Assembly (NCBI RefSeq): GCF_028389875.1
Contig: NC_084666.1
Location: 64,984,422-65,048,421 of the forward strand
Direction: 5' to 3'
DNA length: 64,000 nt
Source of the DNA: Rhea pennata
Lineage: Eukaryota; Chordata; Aves; Rheiformes; Rheidae
Part shown: positions 1 through 11,500 of the stretch, in pieces
Layout of the letters: each line of letters starts with the position of its first letter
Position numbering within the stretch: the stretch's first letter is position 1
Notes under the pieces: model-generated
Databases searched by the model: none
What the model was told of the DNA's origin: nothing
What the model saw: only the letters and a program-made list of their open reading frames with translations
Position numbers and translations under genes: made by a program

Positions 1-30
1 GCGCGAGGCGAGCGCCAACCGCCGCTTACC
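1..30 (-). other. Possible splice donor of the head-to-head neighbour's first exon (GSTCD candidate)
   Basis: On the minus strand the sequence reads GGCGGG then GTAAGC, a strong donor, with the exon ending at base 30 and the intron running off the window's left edge. The first exon would therefore begin somewhere between about 31 and 150 on the minus strand. The assignment to GSTCD rests only on conserved gene order in other vertebrates. No GSTCD coding sequence is visible in the window. Confidence 0.35.
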
Positions 31-215
31 CCGCCCTGGCCTGTCCCGGTCGCTTCCGGCCTGGCCCCGCCCCTTCCTGCGCGAGCGCGCCCGCGGGTTT
101 TATCCCTCCCTCCTCCCCTCCCGGCCTCTTCCGCGCGCGCGCCCGGAACTCGCGCTTCGGGGCTCCCGTTGCGCGGGGGGACGCGAAAGGCGGCGGACGC
201 GGCCGGAGGCGGTTG

Positions 216-254
216 CGGGACGGGACGGGACGGGACGGGACGGGACGGGACGGG
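216..254 (+). repeat. (CGGGA)7 pentanucleotide repeat, G-quadruplex capable
   Basis: Seven perfect CGGGA units (216-250) are followed by a final CGGG. The sense strand therefore carries eight GGG runs separated by two bases (AC), the classic short-loop G-quadruplex pattern. It lies in the probable 5' UTR of INTS12, so both DNA and RNA quadruplexes are possible. Confidence 0.95.
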
Positions 255-265
255 CGCCGGCGGCC

Positions 266-285
266 GCAGCAGCAAGAGCTGCTGC
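266..285 (+). repeat. Perfect inverted repeat in the INTS12 leader
   Basis: GCAGCAGC (266-273), a 4-base loop AAGA, and GCTGCTGC (278-285) form an 8-bp perfect stem. The arm continues as further CTG units to about 291. In the mRNA leader this would be a stable hairpin directly 3' of the G-quadruplex repeat. Any regulatory role is inference. Confidence 0.85.
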
Positions 286-2084
286 TGCTGCTTTTCCCTC
301 CTTCTCCTCTCGCTCGGCCGCCCGCCCTCGTCGCGCCGCGGGCCTGCAGGTAGGGGAGAGGGCACTGGGTGGAGGGGCCGGGGCTGCGCGGAACCCCTCC
401 CCAGGCGCCGTTACCCCCCGGCTCGGGGTTGGGGCGGCGACCCCGCGGGTGATGGCGGTTTGAAAAGAGCTTGAAGCGGTTGCAGGCCGTTACACCCCCG
501 GTTACGGAAGGCTTTTATTTTCTTTTAAAGAACGGTTTTTAAATAAAAGGTCTTTCTTCATTCTTAGGGGAAGTATCGGGGGAAGCATGCAGCAAATATG
601 TTGCGAAGTATGAGGTTGTGGCTTTGATTTAGAAATTCGATTCTAGCTAAAATTTGGAGCTTCCATGTAGAAATCACCAGAAAGATGATATTTAGGGCAT
701 TTGCACACCTGATGAGTTTAAAATAAGCAAATTGTTTACGTTAGGAAAGGGTGAAAAGGATAATGAAGAGAGAGATAAGACAGTTTGCTAGTAATTTAAA
801 CCAATGAACAGTAACACCTGTCTAAACAGTGTCTTCAGGTCCATTTCTGCAGAGCTTTGAATGATGGTGGTAGTAGGTGTTACCGCACCTCAGATATATA
901 GGCATGATTATCTCATTTACCTGATTTTGACAAAACGATTTTTTTGTGGCAATGTAACTTTGTCAGAACAAAAACCTTTTGTAGGGAAGTAACTGTTTTG
1001 ATTAAAAATAATGTGCAAAATGTTATTCTAATCTAATATGGAGCATGTATTTACAACTAGGGCATAGTAACTTGCTTTGAACAGTAAATAATCTTAGGAT
1101 AATACCACTCAAAAGGGCTTTGAGAAACTTGCAATTGAATTAATTATGTACATATACGTAATGCATATACATAAGTGTATGTATAATCATGAAACAATGC
1201 AGAGGATCTTCTCTATTCCAAGTGAATTCTGTAAGTATCAGACACTATTGTTCTGTTACTTCTTTTACATTTGTTTTTCAATTATTTATTTTGATGTTTG
1301 ATCAAATAATAACTAATCAGAAACATTCTTTAAGTTCCCACTGTTTTGCAGACAGATCTTATGAATAATCTCTCTCTGTGAACACTAGAATGGGATATCC
1401 AAAGGATTAAGCCTGTATCCTCTCTTATCTGTGCCCTTTATTTCAGGTAACTATCTGAAAAAAAGTAGTGGATCATAAGAAAAAAAAAAGTGAACAAAAT
1501 CAAATCTCATATTAAAGAGGGCTAGAATTATACCTGAACAATAATTAGTTGGATAGGAAAACAAATACAGTATTGTATCAAAGTTGAGAATGTGGCAATA
1601 AAGATGCTGACTTGCCGGCCTAATAGGTTGTATAGAAACTAGCTGAAGAGGCTGAGGTAGTGCAGGAAAAAAATGGGATTATTTTCCTCTTAATAAATGA
1701 TCTTTTTTTTTTACAAAAATAAATTAGAAAAAGATGCTTCAGATTTATGTATTAAAATCTGAGGAAGGGTCTAGACTCTCAGATTAGAAAAGAACATGAA
1801 CTAAACTTATGAAATAAATAACATGAAATCAGTTTAAATCAGCTTATCTAAATTCTGAAATAACTTAAATGACTAAGCTGCTAACAAAATTGTGATGTTA
1901 CCAAAACACCCTTTCTGCCACAGATCTTCATTCACAGAATAGATGTGATGCCCTGGTAGCTGAGGGGGAGGAATCAGCGCAACCAGTTCAGAAACTGCAA
2001 AGCCTGAATCAAGCATAGGAAACAAGCAGGAGGAGCTAGTGTGCTGTGTGTAGTCACAAAACTATGAAATGATTCAGTTACTGA

Positions 2085-3998
2085 CACGTGATCGGATAAA
2101 TTGCATGGCTGGAGTTTTGTGATAGATGGGCTGCCTGGGAAAGATGGGCAGGAAGAATAACGTGTGTAGAGTTGCCCTTTAAGTGAAGGAGCAGTTGGGG
2201 GTTTGTAGAATTCTTTGGTGGGATTTGGGGGACAGTCACTGCAAGAGCTTGTGGGCCAGGAGCAGAGAAGGGGCCAGTAAGGGTGACAACATGGTGGGAA
2301 TCTCTTATAGACAATTTAATTCAGAGGATAAAGTGGATGAATTCTTTAAGCAAGTTGAGGAAGTCTCCAGGTCACAGACCTTCCCCAGCCTTTGCTGGGA
2401 AGGCAGTGTAGCAGGATACAAGCAATCCAGGAGATCAGTAGAGTGAGTTGAGAGTAACTTCTTAATACCGGTATAGATGGGCCAATGTAAGGATGTGCTC
2501 TCCTGGATCTACTGCACATGAACAGGGAAGACTTGGCTGGAGACATGATAGCCAATGGCAACCTTGGCGATAGCAAACATGAAATAGTGGAGCTCAAGCT
2601 CCTGAGGGGAGTGAGGAAGGCAAGTAGCAGAGTAAAGTCCCTGTGCTTCAGGAGAACAGACTTTGACTTCTTCAGGGAACAGTGAGTGAGATGCCGTGAG
2701 AAGCAGCTCTGAAGGGCAAAGGAGCTCTCAGACGTAATTGGTATCAAACACAGTCTCCTGCAAGCCCAGGAACTGTCCGTCCTAATACTTAGGACAACAA
2801 GCAGATAAAGCAGGGGATGGGATTGATGAAGCAGGGAACTTGTAATGGAGCTCTGAAGCAAAACGGGCATATCCAGGAGGCAGAAGTGGAGACACATTAC
2901 AAAGGAGGAATATAGGAATATTGCCTGGACATGCAAGGATGGCATTAGGAAAGCCAAAGGGAAGCTAGAGTTGAACCCAGCAAGAGATATGAACGGTAAC
3001 AAACTGCTTCTGTTGCATTGTCAGGGAAAGGATACACCAGGAAAATGTGGTGCTCTTGTTGAATGGGACAGGTCATTTAGTGACAGCGGACACCAGAGGC
3101 TGAAGTAATCAATGCCACTTTTGCCTCAGACTTCAGTGACAAGGTCTCCCAGGCCTTTGTGCCACAGGGCAGGGCTCAGGGCAAAAAGGAGCTGTTGGTT
3201 GTGGAAGAAGATTGAAGCAAGAATTACCTGATATGAAAACTTGACCTGTACGAGACCATGGGACCAGATGGGCTGCACTCAAGGATGCCAAGAGAGCTGA
3301 CAATATCATTGGAAAACCACTGTTTGTCATCCTTGAAGGGTCATGGAGACTGGTGGAAATTGCAAAAGACTGTAGAAAGGCAAATCTTACACTCGTCTTC
3401 ATAAAGGGCAAGAAGGGCAATCCAGGGAACAGTAGGCTGGTCAGTCTCACTGCCTTATGTCCCTGGATAGATGATGAAGGAAGTCCTCTGGGAAGTCATT
3501 TCTGGGCATAAGAAGGTGGTGACTGGGGATGCCCAGCTTGGATTTAGCAAGTGTAAATCATGCCTGGTCACCTGTGTTGTCTCCTGTGGCAAAATGTAAC
3601 TAGATTTGAAGATGAGGGGGGAGTAGCGAATGTAATCTACAGTGGACTTTAGGGAGGACCTAACAACAGCCTTTGTGTACCTAAGAGGAGATGACTGAGA
3701 AGATGGAGTCACTGTTTCTACTCAGGTGCACTGCAGTGGAGTGAGAGACAGTGGGCACAAATTGAAACAGGGGAGGTTCCGTTTTGGTATACAGGAAAAA
3801 ATACCCGCAATGAGGGCAGTCGAGCATCAATTGCCAAGAAAGCCTGTGGGTTCCCCGTCCTTCGAGGTTTTCAAGATCCAACTGGACAAGGTCCTGGGAA
3901 AGCTGATCTGTATCCACTGTTGACCGTGCTTTGAGTAAGAAGTTGCACAGGATAACTTTGTGAGGTCCCTTCCGTCCTGAATGATTCCGTGATTCTTA
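2085..3998 (+). mobile_element. Decayed, internally deleted CR1 LINE (non-LTR retrotransposon)
   Basis: This is a sense-oriented remnant of a CR1 ORF2. At 2290-2440 the translation resembles the CR1 endonuclease region (a GISYRQFN stretch, later QSRRS). At 2520-2700 it follows the conserved linker (a block equivalent to HEMVEF, then DFFR). At 3240-3460 it follows the start of the reverse transcriptase (MGPDGLH, then RSW, KANLT, KGKKGNPGN, VSLT). Near 3650-3760 the sequence jumps from early RT straight to the typical CR1 3' tail, so the catalytic YxDD core is missing. The 3' end has the usual CR1 tail (GAGGTCCCTTCC, then a GATTCCGTGATTCTT-type terminus at about 3984-3998). Stops and frameshifts throughout make it inactive. 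The 5' boundary is approximate. Confidence 0.88.
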
Positions 3999-6900
3999 AT
4001 GTTTCGTTTGTGAGGACTAAAAAGCAGAAATTATGAGGCAATTATGTAACTTCAGCAATTTCAGAGAAACTGGCTACTTTGGTATTGGCTGAAATACTAA
4101 TTTAAAAGTATAGGTTAAACTAAGATGACTGTAGAATAGGATATAAAATAAAGGATACTGATACCAGTAATTCCGTAAGAGAAGATTTTAGTCTAGTCTT
4201 CTAAAATTCTTTGGACAATATGCCAAATAAAGGAGAACTGATTAATAAAATCGTTCTGATCATTACAGTTGCCTGGACTACTGAAGCCTTTGAGTTTTGA
4301 AATATCCCTTATGGAAGGTAAGTGAGAAATTATGTTGTCATTAGTCGAAACCTGATTAAGAAATGAAAACAAAAACTGAGAATGAAAGTTCAGATTTTTT
4401 TCTACTTTTAAGTTTTTCATTTATTAAAAATAATATCCTTTATTAGGACTTAGCATCAAGTCTAAAAGTGATCTGGAAAAGGTATTATTGGCAAAATTTA
4501 CCACTGTCACAGTTACTAGATCAGTTGGGAAGAGAGAAAATCCTGAGAAACAGGAATCCAAAGGAGAGGGGAAAGGTATGAACTGATATGATGGTGATGG
4601 ATTAAATTAATTATTGATAAACACAATGTAGCACATTGGAAGGAATAGTTTGTGCTACTGTTCACGTTATGCAGTTTTAAGTTAACTAGACGATGAAGGT
4701 AGCTGTAAAGGAGATGTGAATGAAAGTCCTCCTTTCCATAATCAGTATCAGGGAGAAATCTAAGTATTACAGCATTTATAAAGAATGGGTTTGATTAGTA
4801 GCATTGCAATATAAATTGATGGCTTGCACTTTTAGAAAGGAATGTTCAGTGATACACCAGTCTCTGAAAATAGTGGAAATAGGAGTTCAGAAACAGACTG
4901 ATGAAAATGTGAGACTGTGACGATCTCTGAAAATGCAATGCAATTACAACCATTTAGGTAGAAGTAATGATGAAAAAATGTAATACGCTATAAAGACTTG
5001 CAAAACAATAGCTGGTAAATATGTGGAAAGAAAGGGGCTCTTGTACTCTAGGAAGAGTGACTATTAAGTTGAAAGACTACATATTCTGTGTAGCATTCCA
5101 TTAAGTTTAGATGTTTTTGGCAAAAGAGAGTAGTTTGGTCAAGAGGTGAGAGATTCAAAAAATTCTTAAGTGTTTATGTGAATGACAATCTACTGATCAA
5201 CATTTTTTTCCCCATAGGGATTTAAACCATGTAGGATAGTCCACATTGGGATGTTATTCCATGATTGTCCATCGTAGAGGGATTTTTAGTATTATTTCAG
5301 ATACTTGAGAGTTTTATTACCACATGTTTGATTTTCTGTATGCATTGTCAAGCAGTCTTCTACAGTAGTGGAGTACTGTCATACAGAGACCTAGGCTGAG
5401 AAACGTGTTTTTAGGTCTAGACTAGTGGTTTGGCCACTCAATTGCAAGAGAGTGCACTTGAGTTCTTGTCCCTGCTCCATGAGTTGTTTATGAATTCTGT
5501 TCAGTTACTACCTAATGCAAAACCAGTTCTGCCCTGTGGTCAAAGATTATAACACAGCCCTCTAATCTCACGGATGCATATCCAAACTGCAGCACAACAG
5601 CATGTCATACTCACTTTTTTCCTATTTCTTTTTTCTTAAAATGTTTGGCTTCCACTATAACAAGGATGTCAAGGAGCACTCTTCCCCAGAGTAGCCTATG
5701 GCTTCATGGTTGAAAGACTGTACTAGTTCTTGCTCCAGAACTATTCAGTTGCTGTATATTGACTTCCTCACAAGAGGAGCAGTTTGAGTGAAAGCATGAA
5801 TAAATGCAATTGGACCTTGACTTTCTAAGTACCAAACCTGTGATCTGGTCTGTGAACTCCTGGAAGAGGCCTCTATCAAAAGCAGGTTATTGGACCAGGC
5901 AAATTATTCATTTAGCTTGGTTGATGGTTGTGTCATTGTGGTCCACTCAAGAGAGTGTGTTTATCAATTTAATTTTTGCAGATGATGCTATATTAAGATA
6001 GCAATTGATCTGTTCATCTTCCTATCACATATATTTTCCTTCTTTAAGTTAAAAATAGATTTTTTTAACCTGAAAATACATACCTGAACTGAGCATATGT
6101 GTACATCAAGCTTCAAATTACAGCCTACTTGAGCTGTTTAATAAACTTAGATTCCTCCCTTATCATGAAAATTTTCTGATGCTATTTTTGTTATAAACGT
6201 ACTGGCCTGTGACATTATTACAATTTACCCCTCAGACCAGAGAAGGGGTTGCTGCAATTTCATGCATAAATAAAATAATAAATAGAAGGCCACTTCTAAG
6301 TTCTTGATTTTTACGGTTGCTTTACAATAAATGTCTTTAAAAGGCTAGCACTAGATGTAAATCTGGAAGGTGTTACCTTCAGAAAGACAAAAATGGGATT
6401 GGTATGCTTACAGTTGCTTTCTGAGAGCTCTTAATTCTGGAAGCATCCTGAATTGGCTACTAATGACTGTTGAGGCTCCCTGTTCCTTATGTACACAAGT
6501 ATTTATTCCCACGAAAAGCCTCAGAAAAGAACTTAAAGGCTTTTCTTTTTTTTTTTTTTTGAACAGACCATTATTCCAAATTTCTGTAATTGGGGTTGCA
6601 ATTCTACTGGTTTTATGCAGCAGAGGATTTAGCAGAGTCCTAGTTTAAGATTATTTGATATTGAAACTTGGAAGCCATAAACACAGAACAAAAAAATTAG
6701 AACAGATGAGTTACCCACACAACTCAAGAATGGTCTGAAACTTTATCAGAGGTATGGGTTTGAAAAAAAAAAAGAGGGTATGCTTGCCCTATGCACTGAA
6801 TTCACTTTTTCTAAACATCAGAGAGAGGCCGAGTTGCCCTGAATGGGGCTTACACTGTGGTCTCTGCTCAGTCAGAGAAAAAACAGTTGCTGGTGTTCAG

Positions 6901-8286
6901 TACTTACTGGAGTACTGGAAAATGATTTGACAAGTAGCAAAGATTAAGGAGTAGAGAAAAGGTTCTTGAAGAAGGTTGTTAACTCTCTGCCGGGTCCACT
7001 GATAAAATCTGTATGAAGTCTATTGGATTTTGAACTCCTTGATGATCTTGGCAGAGTGATTCTCTGGTGTCTCGTGAAAAGCCCAGCATGAGATAAAGGT
7101 TCCTGGAGACTTCTGGAGTCGAGGCAGCAGCCCACCGCTGCTGGTGTATCTGCTAGGGTGGTAGAGGCTCGCTGCCTTGAATATCAGAAGTAGTTCAATC
7201 CTGCGAGACCTCGGAAGCTCCACCTGAAAAACGTTGTCCAAGCAGCGCTTTTGAGCGGAGCTAATGAAAGCTCTTTTAAGGATCTCTTCTAGCTTATTGC
7301 AGAAGAAATAAAATGTCTTAATACATTTCAAATGAAGTTTGAAGGGATGATTAAGAACGCGCTCTCTCATCTGTTTCAGGAAAGTGCAGGAGCTTGCCTT
7401 TCCAGTGTTTCTCCTCACCTTGGTAGCTGTTAATTGCTGTTTGAGTTACAAGACTACCTTTCTCTGGGGGGAGAATTTCTGATGTAATTGCAGTTCCTTA
7501 GAGTTTTGAAGAAATTAAGAGAGAAAGTTCCTGAGTGCAGAAGGCTATTCCTATCAAGCAGAGATATTTTTAAGTTCGTTCTGCCCCTTTCCTCACTTCA
7601 TTCCATTTACATAAACAGTCAGCATTTAAAAGTCCTGAATAATCTTTACTTGATATGAAAACCAGTTGACTGTCACAAGGGGACTTGGATTAAATAATTG
7701 AGTCTGGGTTGTAAATTTTCTTGCTGCTTCAGCTAAATTTAAAAATAGACAACTATATTTTTTCAGTTTTTTTAAAAGATACGTAGAATTGTGAACTAGC
7801 TGTTTTATATCTTCTCATTGCACGTTACAATAAGCTGTTCTTTTGAAAAGTACTAAAAGTGATTTTTTCTGCAAGATATTCTTCTATGTTATTGTCAAAT
7901 GAGCAATGAGATAAATCATTGTATGTGCAACTTTAATGTTAAGAAGTCTGTAAATTGCTTTTCATGAAGTTTACACTTTTACATGTATTTCAGTATTCTG
8001 TGTGTGTAGTGTATCAAGATTATGGAATATTTGTTCCATTTATGTAACTATGATGAGTTTAGTTTCTGAACATCAGATGTACCAAAGTATGAATCTGACA
8101 TCATTTCAGATGTAAAGCTAAATTCAAGTTCTGTTTTTCTTAAGTTCACAGTCATTTTCTAACGTTGATTAGAAGTGGTCAATTTTCATGGTTATAGTTT
8201 TCATCCCAATTATGTGATCTTCATTTATTTTATTTTATTTATAATTAATGTGTTGCCTGAGTTGTGATTAAAGCAATGCACTTTGA

Positions 8287-8301
8287 GGGGGGGGGGGGGG
8301 G
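8287..8301 (+). repeat. Poly-G run (G15) about 90 bp before the INTS12 exon 2 acceptor
   Basis: Fifteen consecutive G residues lie in intron 1, ending 91 bases before exon 2 starts at 8393. Intronic G runs near splice sites can bind hnRNP H/F-type factors, so it could affect use of the acceptor for the first coding exon. That role is inferred only, and long homopolymers are also prone to length error in assembly. Confidence 0.95.
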
Positions 8302-8402
8302 AGAAATTCTGTGAGATAGTTACCTGTGGTGTTTGAGTTATGCACTACATGAATAAAGGTCTCTGTTTTTCTTTTTTTTGTTCTTCCTTCAGAGTTACTG
8401 CT

Positions 8403-8558
8403 ATGGCTACTACAGTGAACTTGGAGCTTGATCCCATTTTTCTGAAAGCCCTGGGCTTCTTGCATTCAAAGAGTAAGGATTCCGCTGAAAAGCTGAAAGC
8501 ACTTCTTGATGAGTCTTTGGCCAGAGGAACCGATTCAAGCTATCGTCCTTCTCAGAAG
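8403..8558 (+). CDS. INTS12: INTS12 coding exon 2 (residues 1-52)
   Basis: The exon starts at 8393 after CTTCAG; the ATG at 8403 opens [13 protein letters not shown], the conserved N-terminal microdomain needed for Integrator function and INTS1 binding. It ends SQK with donor GTATTA, phase 0. Confidence 0.97.
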
Positions 8559-11500
8559 GTATTAGTATTAAGAGGGCATGGGTCATTCTCATGTACTTTA
8601 TTAAAGCTCTAGCTGTTCACAGTTTTATAGCTGAAATCTTAAGAGAATCAGAAATGGAGGGAAAAGAAAAAGTAACTGTGGAGCGTTCACATTGATCATT
8701 CTTCCTTTATGCAGCATGCTCCATTCCATTAATTGAAGTTAATGAAAAAGAATTCTCTTTACCTTATTTGTATGTTCAGACCTGCAAAAGAGCTATTCTG
8801 CACTATATTGCAAGTGTTGTGACTTTTTAATAATATATTTTTGTATTTGATTGATGTCCAATATGAAAAATTATTTTTCATCTACGGAAAATTGCTGAAA
8901 ATGTGCTTGAGAGAGTATTTGATTCCGAGATTAGTGTATGAAAATAACCAAGTAAGGAAAACCCAGTATTACTCTTTTTATAGCCACATGGATAATGAGA
9001 TTATAGTCTCCCCTTGGATGCCCATGTTAGGCTGGCATGTTCTAATGATGGTTTATTTGCTAATACATTAGTAATATGGTGTTTCTACATGTTTGCAGTT
9101 CCAAATAATAAAAAAAATAGGGATATAAGGCACCGTTACTCCTACAGCATCTATGATGTTTGTACTATGTGATCTAACTCTACTCAGATTGTTAACTCTC
9201 TTAAACCTAAATGATAGCTCCCTCTAAATCAGGTTTCAAAACCCCCAGGATCCCTCTGTGTCAGAGCTTAAATAAATACTGGTTTTGTAGTTTAAAGAGG
9301 AAGCAGGGAAGTGGAGTAACACCTCTAAGAGACTTCGAAAGCTGATTCTGATGACAGCCCAGCTGGTAGTCACCTGGCTGCAGGTGAGACTGAGGCTGGG
9401 GGAAGAATTCTTTTGTTCCCCTGTCCTCCGTGTGTCTCCAGTATCAGCTGGACAGCAAAGCCCAGAAATAGAAAAAAAATAGAAGAATTCCTTTCCATGC
9501 ATTCCTGGGCTGCAGGATTAGTTTGTTGTTGACATTGAAGTGCGAGAACCGAGTGAGGAACACAGGGACACCATAGTCAGGCACAAGAAGAAACATATTT
9601 ATGACTCTGGATTTGACAGAAAGTCAGTAAACTTGCAGGGCTGAAGCTCAAGGCTCAGGACCAGTTCCAGTATACAGCAGAGAATTAACCGTATCTTACC
9701 AAGATAGAGGGAGATACCTTGCTTGAATGCTTTGCTGTGAATAATCACTGATTTACAGACTTGCTTGCTTATTATCCATTGCTGACACTAATGCATAACT
9801 AATAAGAACTATTGATTTCTGTTGAGATGTATATCTAAATGTATTAACCTGAAAGGTGAATATGGACTGAGATTAAGCACAGGTCAATATTTTTCTCCAT
9901 GAGGGAATGAAGTATTGATGTCCGGTGATATCAGATGTCAACATATATTTTCAGCATACATTGAATTTTTGTCTTCAGCACTATCTGAAAATTCGTGTTC
10001 ATTATCTTATTGAATTTTTAAAGCAGGAAAGTTTTTCCCTTTTAATTAATGTTTCAAAGGAAAGCTGTCTTTAGCAAAGAAACTTTTTTCTCTGGAAGGT
10101 GAGTGATAAGGAGGAGGTTTTAGTAATTGACTGTAGCTTAAACTCACTAATTTGTGGATGTGATACAAAAAAGTTTAAAAATTTTACATATATTTATAAA
10201 ATATAATGTATGTATATATGCAGACATACATAGGTGAGCAGTTATTTGACATGGAATGTCATTCCATGCTTTTACATGTATGTAGAAGACATGTTTGCCT
10301 AGCCTGCAATCTAATAGGAAAGTGGGAAGTAAACTCTTGTAGCATTTGCCCAATTTTTGTTTCTTTTGTTTTAGGAAGTAGAGCAACCAAAAGTATCTGT
10401 TACCAAACCTATTTCCAGTAAGCAAGAGCCTAAAGCTTCTTCTAGTTTGCCTTCAGGCAACAACAATGGCAAGTCTACTGTGTCAGAGAAGGTGAAAAAA
10501 GAAACAGAAAAGAGATCTAGTGATAAAGTAAGTCTAATTTTTTTTTCACTAATGAAAAAGCATGGCTAATACATTTGGAAATGTTATACACAAGTTTTCT
10601 TCATGTGTAACTTGTATAACTTAAGTCTTATCTAATTGTCCATAACCTATGAGCTATCTTAAGCAGTCATGTTGCTGTGTAGGCAGTACAACAAAGATTT
10701 TGTTGTATTTATTCTCCAAATGCTTTAAACATACTAAATTTTTCTGAAGAGGTTAATAAAATGTAGCAATCTGAAATGCATGTTTCCCAGAGCAATTGGA
10801 TTTCGAGCTGAATTTTTCTAATTCCTAAACATTTTGGACAAAATATGCATCTAAGGCAAAAGTGTGCTGTGTATGCTGTGTATACTTCCTGTACTGTCAT
10901 CTGTAAGAATACTGTTACACTCTTATACTGTTAATCTAGTTTTCCCAGTCACTTTTTCGTTTTAATAATATCCATTAGCTTCCTGCTTTTTCACATTGTC
11001 TACCTATGTTTAATAGATGAAAGGGGAAACTGCTGAAGCAATTGATGCTCCAAAGAAACCAAGGCTAGAAAAGCAAGAGGCTCGTTCATCTCCTATTACT
11101 GTTCAGACAAGCAAGGATTTATCCATGCCTGATTTATCTAGCTTTGAGGAAACTAGTGCTGATGACTTTGCTATGGAAATGGGTTTGGCCTGTGTTGTTT
11201 GCAGGTGAGTCAACATTGTTGCATTGCAATTGTGCAGTTACTTTTTTGTTTTGTGTGCATACCATTTAGCTAACATTTTCCGAAGATTTTATGCTGGAAA
11301 TCACTTAAGCACCCATCTAAAATTAGTAATAACTTTAAGCATCCTTCATGAATAAGAATGGCTTCTTGAAAATGGAGCCTTTAATGGGAAAACATAACTT
11401 TTCTCCTTCAGGAAAGATAAAGTCAAAAATAATTAAGTCAGACAAGATGCAAATTATTTTTGACACTGATTATCGATTACTAGAAGACAATATGAAGTAT

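Larger units (their letters stand above)
1..349. promoter_or_regulatory. CpG-island promoter of INTS12, probably bidirectional
   Basis: The first 350 bases are extremely GC- and CpG-rich, unlike the AT-rich intron that follows. Visible elements include an ETS-type site (CTTCCGGC near 53-60), an Sp1-type GC box (CCCCGCCCC near 65-73), NRF1-like alternating GCGC runs (about 79-92 and 131-144) and a second ETS core (CCCGGAAC near 142-149). There is no obvious TATA box, as expected for a housekeeping promoter. In other vertebrates INTS12 lies head to head with GSTCD, and a minus-strand donor at the left edge fits that arrangement. The exact transcription starts cannot be read from sequence. Confidence 0.8.
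160..349 (+). other. INTS12: INTS12 noncoding exon 1 (5' UTR; start approximate)
   Basis: The leader exon ends with CTGCAG at 349, followed by the donor GTAGGG (350-355). I see no ATG between 1 and 349, so the exon should carry no upstream AUG. It holds a (CGGGA)n repeat and a GCAGCAGC/GCTGCTGC hairpin. The 5' boundary is a guess within the CpG island; only the donor is directly visible. Confidence 0.6.
350..8392 (+). other. INTS12: INTS12 intron 1
   Basis: An 8-kb intron with donor GTAGGG and acceptor TTCTTCCTTCAG. It is AT-rich. Apart from the CR1 copy at about 2085-3998 and a 15-base G run at 8287-8301 just before the acceptor, I see no gene. A minus-strand open frame of about 130 codons at 7020-7418 has no recognisable similarity and no splice or promoter support, so I left it out as a gene. 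Confidence 0.85.

Noticed and set aside
169..474. Open frame through the (CGGGA)n repeat at the left edge
   Set aside because: It has no ATG, crosses the exon 1 donor at 350 and is a by-product of GC content and the repeat.
2346..3002. Minus-strand open frame of 218 codons
   Set aside because: It is antisense to the CR1 remnant, whose sense-strand similarity explains the sequence.
7020..7418. Minus-strand open frame of 132 codons in INTS12 intron 1
   Set aside because: No family resemblance, no splice or promoter context and no poly(A) signal I could link to it. A retroposed fragment remains possible but unsupported.
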